DNA of 22,951 bases from assembly GCF_000003605.2 (NCBI RefSeq), contig NW_003123429.1, forward strand, positions 65,276-88,226, given 5' to 3'. Shown piece by piece: positions 16,165 to 22,951 of this stretch. This DNA comes from Saccoglossus kowalevskii. Its lineage: Eukaryota > Hemichordata > Enteropneusta > Harrimaniidae. Under the pieces are notes generated by a model. It had not been told where the DNA came from. It saw nothing but the letters and a program-made list of their open reading frames with translations, and did no database searches. Position 1 is the first letter of the stretch, and the number at the start of each line of letters is the position of its first letter. Position numbers and translations under genes: made by a program.

Positions 16165-16770
16165 TAATATTAACCACAACAGACATTCAGTCATAGTTCT
16201 TACATTGCTGCCATTATTAATGTTGAGTTGTTTTATATTGATTACTGTGAAGTACTTTATATTTTCTCTCGGATTTTATTTTCGCTGAAGGAATGAATTT
16301 ATAGAAAATAAAATTCAGTGAAAATATTCTTTATCCTAATATTTTACATTCAACCGCCTGTGATTCAACTCCTCAAAAATAAACTCCATACAAAACAGTC
16401 AAAATGTCTTTGCAGCTAAAATTAATTCCAGCTAAAATATGTTACAGTAAAGACACTAACAAATTAATGGAAAATTAGGGGGGGTAAAGTGAATCAAATG
16501 CCGCAATGCAAAGTAAAGTAGGCCAGAGGGACTGTCGACAGTACAGGGGCACAGTCGCTCTATAGAAAGACTGTGGCAGGGGGGAAGTGCAGCCAGTCTT
16601 CTCAATGGTTTAAAAAACAAAGAACTCACCTAAATGTATCGGAGCTACGAATATTAGACACGAAAACGATGTACACAGTTATTCTTAACTGGGATAAATT
16701 TTCAACCACAGCATCATGGCAATGATCGATAGTGGTAAAGTCTGTATTTTCTGAAATTAACAGTGTAATT
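16165..16770. other. No gene established; possible minus-strand exon
   Basis: AT-rich, then a G-rich patch at 16475-16580. On the minus strand a good acceptor (TTAATTTCAG, about 16752-16761) and donor (AG then GTGAGT, 16628-16623) bound a segment of about 125 bases. One frame of that segment is fully open and includes DHCHDAVVENLSQLR. The boundaries make an exon possible, but no family match supports it. Confidence 0.25.
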
Positions 16771-17674
16771 TAAAATGGCCGCTAAAGTATTTTCGACCTC
16801 GTTCCAGTTTACACAACAAGGAAAACCAGTGACTATGTGAATGTTTTACGTTATGTTACCCAAAGCTCGTTTCTCCCATATAAAGTGGTTTGATTTGCAA
16901 TATGCACGTATATATATATATATATATATATTAGGTAGAATTATGTAAAACGTAAATGTGAACGAGGTGATGACGTCAGCTTGACACCCGCCTAAACTTT
17001 GAACCGAAGTTTAGTGATACCTTGCTCGTTGAAATGTACCGCAAAGTGTTATTTTTTATAGTAACCCATCGTTGTCGTTGATGATTTGTTTGTGCATTCG
17101 AAACTTTCTCTTGGGTGTATTGCTGATTTTTTTTTTATTATTATTATTGACGTTTTTGGAAACAGTTGCATGCTGGGTAGTGTATGTGATTTCGCCGACC
17201 ACTGAAGGATTTCTGAAATCGACACCAAGGCTGAGGGGGAAATATGACATGAATCTGAAAGAAAAGTCACGATTTGTGTGTTTTGACAACACGAAAATAT
17301 GAAAGAACAAGGAGACGATAAACGAGGTAGGTTAACCCTTGACTGAATAGCAGTTATTTTGTTTTTGTGAAAGCATCGCAGAAGCTCGGGGTGTTGCCGT
17401 GTATAAGTGCAACGACGACTGGCTTAGTGCCATTGCTAAAGTCGTTGCATGTAAAAAGCCTACGATATTTTTCAACTCGCTGACAAATCTAAACAGTATT
17501 ACTGTTTCACGGGCGGATGTTCAGCAATATATGCGTACATTGACGGCGATGTAGGCTATCCTGGAAAGCTAATAATGGGATTACTACTTTCCAAGTTTCG
17601 TGAGACTACGCAGTCAGTGGTCGCTCGTCATTTAATGCAGGTCAAAGTGACAAATCTTTGCCTTTAGTGCTACG
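16771..17674 (+). promoter_or_regulatory. Candidate promoter and 5' exon region of a plus-strand gene
   Basis: CpG is much commoner here than in the surrounding DNA, especially at 17370-17674. AAAATGGCCGC (16773-16783) is YY1-like. TGACGTCA (16971-16978) is a perfect cAMP-response element. A (TA)11 run lies at 16909-16930. An ATG at 17299 opens nine codons (MKEQGDDKR) to a donor GTAGGT at 17327. At 17675 a near-ideal donor, GTAAGTAT, ends an exon-like segment in which two plus frames are open for about 65-70 codons (one includes YYCFTGGCSAIYAYIDGDVG, the other CNDDWLSAIAKVVACKK). Neither frame reaches the donor without a stop, so the exon may be untranslated, or there may be a frameshift or a small intron. 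I do not recognise the product. Confidence 0.4.
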
Positions 17675-20232
17675 GTAAGTATATAAAATCACATTAGAGC
17701 AAAAATTAGATCAACTGTCTACAAATTACATGTATATCAAAAAATGGTTTGTCGTTTAAATTTTATTGAAATTTTCTCACATATTTTAAAGTGTGGTTGT
17801 TAATTTTCACTAATAATGTATTTCAGGGGTGAATGCTTATAAAATAGTAGAAATTAAATGTACATGTACATATGGAAGTCTAGGTGACCACACGAGTGTT
17901 GATTGATTTATTGACCAAGAGTGGTCAGCTTTTTTCTGATTCGCAATTGAATACTGAAATTTTCACCTTTCATTTAGGGTAAAATTGATCAATTTTAATC
18001 ACTTGTTTTATTTTTTCCAAATTATTGTCCAAAACATATAATAAAACTGAAAACATTTATTTTATTTTCCTATTGGTAGTGATGACAAGATACATATTAA
18101 AATAGTGGCATAAAAAGAGAAAATTAATATCTGCTTCTAGCTTCAATGATCACTTTGATAGAAGTGCACATTCATAAAATATATTCAATGGTATTATTTC
18201 TAAAGAAAAATAAACATGTACAGTGACTTATTTTAAGGATGTTTGAACCAAATTGTTAAATACATTTTTCAGGTATATGTCAAATTATTGATACTTTTGC
18301 ATCAGAATACATGTTATGGGAAAAAAAATATGGGGTAACCAGCCAGAGTAAGAAACTATGGGAGTCCAAAAAATGTAGGGTAACCAGCCCAAGTAAGGAA
18401 ATGATGTTTTTGTCAGCTTACTGTGGTTTTGCAAATTTGTTTCTGTGCAATATGTTTTCCATCATACTAAGAAATTTGGCTGAAAACATGATACATTGTA
18501 ATTGTCATTTATTTAATTTGCAGTATGTACAATAAATAAACTTATTAGGCAATAAAGCTTTTGATTTTGGCCGATGCATTTTACAGTCAGGACCCAGTCC
18601 TATTGAAGCCTCAACCCCGAGATCTTATTGAAGCCAAACTTAGCTCAAGTCAAACACATTTACACAACAATTTTTGAGCTTCAGTAAAATCCTGTTGTGT
18701 AAATGAAGTAATTGTCGATTGATAAATAACAGAGAAATCCTTGAATCATGTTAAAGAACCACAGTACATGATAACATTTTGTGTAAATCAGTTGACCCAT
18801 ATCAAACATGGTGCATTGCAAAGACTGCTCTTACTATTATTGTGCCTTTCAATGAGCTAAGATTCTGTATTTACATGTATGTGTCAAATTGTGTTCTCAG
18901 ATAATTTTATTTCTGGATGGTGTGCATTATAAATTATCAGATTCTAGTGCTAAATAAACATTTTTACCTCATTTATTGTAATGGTTCTACTTATCCCATT
19001 AGTTCATGACTTAAGTGCAGCATGATTGTTCAAATCCTGTCAAATATTTGAGCTGTTGTTCAAGTTTTGTGGTTAATGATTACTTTTGAGTGGAAAAAGC
19101 TCTAAGTCCTCCACTTCAGGTTATCCACTGAATATCTATAGTTTTTTTGTCTCAAGTGAGGCCAGAAGCCTTGTCCATATTGTATATAATGTACATGGTC
19201 TCATAACTACAACTGATCAGTACTGTGATATCCCCACATACTCTTGGTCACTGTGAACCAGCTACATATACTGCATACATGTAAATCTTGAAATTCATAG
19301 TAGTCTCCTCAATGCTTAACATGATTGAGCATTGACTATATATTGCTATCTTGAATGTTGTAGCTGAGTGTGATCTGATCATAATAAAATATTGCAAAAT
19401 CACTCGGCCAAACTTAAATCAGAGCAATATTATTTCGGCACTGCACTTTACTTATGCTTGGTCTCAGGTTTCAATAAATTTAATTTATTTTTCTTAATCT
19501 ATCGTGTGCTAAACCAAGCAGGGACATTATATGGTATGTTCATTGTCTGATAGTCGCCCAATACACAGTACTACCATTCAATAAATTCACTTGTTGTATC
19601 AGTCTTTTCTGCTCTAAATATTATAATTCATCATTTTTATTCACCTATAGGCAAATTTTGTATCGTTTTGGAAATCTGTTGTGTGTTGTCTGGTTTATCT
19701 TACAATTTTTGGTAACCTGGTAGTAACGCATTATAGCCGATGGCATCCACTACGCCTAACATTGTTACATCGCAGTCCAATTGTGACGTACATGCTAATA
19801 GCCTTTGTCAAGACAAAACAAAACTATTTAAATTGAAAGCATGAAAGTGAATAGTGTTGACTCTGCAGTTTAGTTTCATGAAGGTTTTCCTTTGATCACT
19901 TGAATGTTTTAAGGGTGTATGTATGAGAGTAAGCTCAGTAAAAGGGCATGAAACCAACTCTTTCAAGACTTAGTTTTAAAAAGATAAAAATGTTATTATA
20001 CTTAATACATGTACATATAACTACTTAATGAAACTTATTTTCGCTAAAAACCACCTCCCTCATAATTTGTTGTGAATATCATTACTTCCAACTTTAGTGT
20101 GCAAAATGTAGGCTCATTTAAGACTTTTTTTCGATGATAAACAAAAGTTTACTATTTTTATTGTACAGACTTTAATTAATTATTAGCTGTGGTTTATTTT
20201 TCTCATTTTGCTGATAAATTAAAAGTGAATAT
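17675..20232. other. No gene recognised; possible intron
   Basis: About 2.5 kb of AT-rich DNA after the strong donor at 17675. It holds a 45-bp imperfect tandem duplication (18334-18410) inside a short open frame, a 13-bp perfect inverted repeat (18657-18705) and five TACATGTA words. I see no exon with convincing borders. If the gene model is right, this is part of a first intron. Confidence 0.35.
18657..18705. repeat. Perfect 13-bp inverted repeat
   Basis: CATTTACACAACA (18657-18669) and TGTTGTGTAAATG (18693-18705) are exact reverse complements separated by 23 bases. Just upstream, TATTGAAGCC occurs twice (18601-18610 and 18626-18635). No other arm extends the stem. Confidence 0.8.
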
Positions 20233-20377
20233 CAGTGTTCGAAATTAACTGAAAATCATAACAGGCCCGAAGGACCTATGTCAAATTAAAACTGTAGGTC
20301 TTTCTAGCGAACTGTAGGCCCTGATATTTAACAAACAAAGACTACAAGCTTGCAATTTCAAAACCTTTATTTACTAA

Positions 20378-21183
20378 TCAATCAGATATATTATCTGCAG
20401 CCTCAAATAGGTCATCATCACTTTTTTCATCGTCACTAACTCATCAAAATCTTCAGAAAAAAACATGATTTGCAGAACGGATATAAATGATTTCGTTTTC
20501 AATAACTGAAACATCTGTCGAACCATCACTTATCAGTGTGAAAAACTTGTAATTATTTCACTTCCACAGCAATATTATTTTGTTCAACTTGACTGACACA
20601 AATTCCATGCATCATTGCGGTAAGTTTCACCAAGTGTGAGCCCTTTTTTCCTCATTAAGATTCGCCATCCACACAAAATCAGAAAATGGTTTATTATTCT
20701 TGGCTATTGCATGTGCATCGCGGAACAGACGGTCGAGCTTATCAAACACTGCAGCATTCATTCATCAGCAGTTTCAGCTACACTCTTTCAAGAACGATTC
20801 GTCATGTGAATTACAGCTTGATTATGACCATCGGATCTCTGGTGATCAACAAGAGTAGAGTGTTTGAAATAATTAGTCCCCACCACAAATGGCCCTTTTG
20901 AATAATTCTGAAAACCAGAACACAGCTTGTCGGGCAGCTTACTAACCGACAGCTGGCCGTAGGATCCTCGACAAGGCCGGCAATACATCACCTTGTTGTT
21001 GTTATCAAAAAGTAACCAGTCTTTAAACTCCGCCTGCCAGCTAATTTGGAATGTGCATGGTTTACGCCTAGACCGTTCGTATTCTTGCTGTTTGTCACGC
21101 CTTTTTTGTGTAGTTTTCACACGTTTAGCTGTAGGCTCCTGACAGTTTACTTTAAATATCGCCACATACTTCGATGTAGACAT
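20378..21183 (-). pseudogene. Broken hAT transposase, ZNF862/C17orf113-like family
   Basis: The likely start is ATG 21183 (MSTSKYVAIF), after a CCAAT and YY1-like leader; an upstream in-frame ATG at 21288 also exists. A basic stretch (KTTQKRRDKQQEYERSRR) may be a nuclear signal. It is followed by W-x3-F-x2-WL, then MYCRPC, then FVVGTNYFKHSTLVDH and H: a C-x2-C ... H-x5-H finger typical of the N-terminus of this hAT group. The frame stops at 20788. Shifted frames continue KLDRLFRDAHAIAKNNKPFS, GETYRND and then ISDGSTDVSVIENEIIYIR, which holds the first catalytic Asp of the RNase-H-like core. An acidic tail (SDDEKSDDDLFEAADNISD) ends at 20378, with AATAAA at 20371-20366. Most of the catalytic core and the dimerisation domain are deleted. 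Confidence 0.9.
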
Positions 21184-21214
21184 AACTCTGCAACTATTGA
21201 TACCAGCGTGTTCG

Positions 21215-21264
21215 ATGCAAATCAAAGATGGCGGAACATAAAATGTAAGCGCGAATTCTATTGG
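21215..21264 (-). promoter_or_regulatory. hAT internal promoter motifs: CCAAT, YY1-like, octamer
   Basis: On the minus strand, in transcription order, there is CCAAT (21264-21260), CCGCCATCTTTG (21234-21223, a YY1 core) and ATTTGCAT (21222-21215, an octamer motif), then the ATG at 21183. The order and spacing resemble a TATA-less animal promoter where YY1 marks the start of transcription. Motif evidence only. Confidence 0.4.
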
Positions 21265-21518
21265 TTTGAATCGGAGGCTTGATGCCATTTGTTGATCAAA
21301 CGTGCAAGAAAACGCAATTTTGAAACAATTCTGGAGTTACTAGCGATATTTATTATATATTTGGTTTTACAATCATATTAAACAATGGAACGTTTTTTTT
21401 AAATATAAATTTATGGTCGGTCACAAGGACTGATGGTTTTTCACAGCTCTCGGCCCTTCACACCCACTGTCGGCGTGAGGCCGACGGACCGACGTTAATT
21501 TCGAACACTGGTGAATAT

Positions 21519-22223
21519 ACATTGTTAATCATTGAATGTTTTCTTCACAACTGTCAATTTAAGATCTGATGAACACCAAATCAACTAATATTAAACACTT
21601 TTGTCCTCAATTATACCAAATGAAGATTTGTAAATCATGATAGGCACATCAGATCAGTGGTTCAAGTTACCTGTATCACTTGTTTTCTGCGTTTTTTTTT
21701 ATATTAGGAGCTAGATAAAAATTGCTGGTTACTTAGCGCTATCATAACACATGGTTAACAGTTACCCTGCAGACAGTTCCATTGAAATCCGAGAGAACAA
21801 TAGAAACTTTGTCTATTGTACTATATCATGACAAACTTTAATATACCTATTCAAACAGAAAACAATTGATTGTTTTGGTGCATACTTGTAATGCTTTTGG
21901 TTTTATAAAATATCGGTAATCAAAGAATTTGACCTTTACCATTTGTCATTGTGAGTTTTTGTCTCTTGCCTTGTCAAAATAATATTATTTTAATAATGTA
22001 ACTGCTAAGAATTTATGTGATTACTTTCAGAATGTGAAATTTTCACTAATACAAAATGTTGTCACTTGCAAAAAATGTCTATTGAGTTAAATATATTTAA
22101 CTTTGAACAGGTTTTTCTTAATTATCCTTCATGAAACATAAATACATTAAATTATGGGAGAAGAGGATTTGACTTGTATTTTTTTTATGATCTGAAATAA
22201 ACACATAATTTTTTTTTTTTTAG
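21519..22223. other. No gene recognised; AT-rich spacer
   Basis: Between the hAT target duplication and the acceptor at 22223 I see only AT-rich DNA with short frames, no repeat family member and no RNA gene. Confidence 0.35.
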
Positions 22224-22322
22224 TTTCAGGAAAGAAATTTTTATACACCGGCCCCAAGCAAAAAAGATCAGAGTCTGGTGACCAATGGAATAGTTTCACA
22301 CCAAGAAAAACACTTGACACAG
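22224..22322 (+). CDS. Candidate internal coding exon
   Basis: A long T-run ends in TTTTTAG (to 22223), a good acceptor, with a second acceptor (TTTCAG) ending at 22229. The segment ends CACAG before GTGGGA, a fair donor at 22323. Its length is 99 or 93 bases, both multiples of three. Two frames are open throughout: one reads SGKKFLYTGPKQKRSESGD, the other NFYTPAPSKKDQSLVTNG and continues past the donor to a stop near 22424. The first looks more protein-like but I recognise neither. It could be the next exon of the gene whose 5' end may lie at 16771-17674, in which case the hAT element sits in the intron. Confidence 0.3.
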
Positions 22323-22444
22323 GTGGGATCTTGCTGTATTCATAATATTTGTTGGCAGTCCAAAGACTTATTGCATCTGAAAAGGCTTGAAATACAGTGC
22401 ACACCACAAAGGAGTAAATGTAATAAATAAATGACTACCTGTGC

Positions 22445-22560
22445 CAATCAGTCACATGATTTTGAAAACTAAGAACTAATGCTCGCTATCTGATTCAAGA
22501 TGGATGATTGGTGGCCATTTTATGTCAATCAGCAACTTGATCTTACTTGTGGTCTATTTC
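22445..22560 (-). repeat. Family A copy, minus strand, degraded
   Basis: Read on the minus strand, AAAATGGCCACCAATCATCC followed by ATCTTGAATCAGAT matches the monomer core of family A. Only part of one monomer is clear. It supports the idea that the family is dispersed in both orientations. Confidence 0.5.
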
Positions 22561-22951
22561 GTTCAAACTCTTGGGTCTTTGATGCATGTCATTTTTACCT
22601 TGCCCGTACCATCAAAGATGGAAGGGAAAGGTATATTAAGGGGAAAATTTTGTCCGGCGTTGTCGTCATTGTTGTTGTCGTCGTCGTCGTTAATAATTGT
22701 TATTGTATGCATAATAACTTTACTAATTCTATTCCAAACTTTATCAAACTTGGTCACCTTATTCATCAGTATAAAGTCTTCCCTGAGTTTGAACAACAGA
22801 TGTCCTGTATGAAAATATCATGCAAAAATTGAGAAAATCTGATAAAATATTTTGACTGTTTCTACCTGACTGATCACTGGTGATACACATCAAAGGTCAC
22901 TGATCTCAGTGGAAATATGGGCATTGTTGTATGTGTTCAATGAAGCAAATG
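22561..22951. other. No gene recognised; GTT/GTC microsatellite
   Basis: An interrupted GTT/GTC trinucleotide run at about 22656-22690 gives a poly-Val stretch in one plus-strand frame and poly-Asp/Asn in the opposite strand. The frames across it (22500-22832 plus, 22563-22796 minus) are best explained by the microsatellite. The rest holds nothing I can name. Confidence 0.5.

Larger units (their letters stand above)
20233..21510 (-). mobile_element. hAT DNA transposon, 1278 bp, perfect TIRs and 8-bp target duplication
   Basis: CAGTGTTCGAAATTAAC at 20233-20249 and its exact reverse complement at 21494-21510 are the TIRs. They begin CAGTGTTCG, typical of hAT elements. GTGAATAT flanks both ends (20225-20232 and 21511-21518), a perfect 8-bp target duplication, the hAT hallmark. 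The interior carries a minus-strand transposase remnant and its own promoter-like motifs. At ~1.3 kb it is far shorter than an autonomous hAT, so it is an internally deleted copy that depends on a helper. The subterminal regions are rich in GGTCGGTC/GGACCGAC and GGCCC words that could form stems or bind transposase. Identical TIRs and target duplication argue for a fairly recent insertion. Confidence 0.95.

Noticed and set aside
17049-17310. Minus-strand frames of 73 and 84 codons, and a plus-strand 76-codon frame with a hydrophobic stretch
   Set aside because: The hydrophobic run comes from a T/ATT-rich tract. The frames overlap on both strands and show no domain.
20686-20901. 71-codon plus-strand frame
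   Set aside because: Antisense to the hAT transposase remnant.
22500-22832. 110- and 102-codon plus-strand frames with poly-Val or poly-Ser/Leu
   Set aside because: The GTT/GTC microsatellite and a family A fragment account for them.

Overview
The window reads as non-coding, repeat-rich nuclear DNA from an animal, most likely a marine invertebrate and possibly a lophotrochozoan; that placement is inference. It is AT-rich. Open frames are short and have eukaryote-style Kozak and splice contexts. There are no operons or Shine-Dalgarno sites, no rRNA and no tRNA that I could recognise. Nearly everything recognisable is mobile DNA, most of it decayed.

Layout. 1-280 is the 3' part of an interspersed repeat (here 'family A') with a terminal hairpin, followed by a LINE-like 3' tail (285-440). 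1650-1970 holds a small candidate minus-strand gene next to a YY1-like site. 5201-6310 is a 1.1-kb element with ~40-bp terminal inverted repeats (TIRs) and no transposase I can name. 7430-9650 is GC-richer and holds a broken minus-strand DIRS/Ngaro-type retroelement (reverse transcriptase, RNase H, tyrosine recombinase). It abuts a broken retropepsin-like segment of a Gypsy-type element (9640-10250). 10599-10649 is a multi-tier hairpin. 10963-11305 is a 28-bp minisatellite with 12 identical copies. 11470-13283 is a nest of family A pieces and LINE pieces (an ORF2 C-terminal zinc finger, then a 5' end with ORF1 and a short ORF2 tail). 14458-14815 is another family A copy. 15049-15469 looks like a solo LTR. 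15739-16164 is a 426-bp MITE sitting in a LINE tail. 16770-17674 is CpG-richer, carries a consensus CRE and ends at a strong splice donor; it may be the 5' end of a plus-strand gene, with a possible later exon at 22224-22322. 20233-21510 is a hAT element with perfect 17-bp TIRs and a perfect 8-bp target duplication, carrying a broken ZNF862-like transposase gene.

The best-supported new observations are the hAT insertion, the unclassified 1.1-kb TIR element, and family A: ~130-bp monomers with an internal AAAATGGCC palindrome and a 3' hairpin followed by AAAAAC. A recurring theme is a YY1-like ATGGCGG motif at the 5' ends of two unrelated elements (LINE and hAT) and near several candidate host starts. 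No complete intact host gene can be shown from this window alone.
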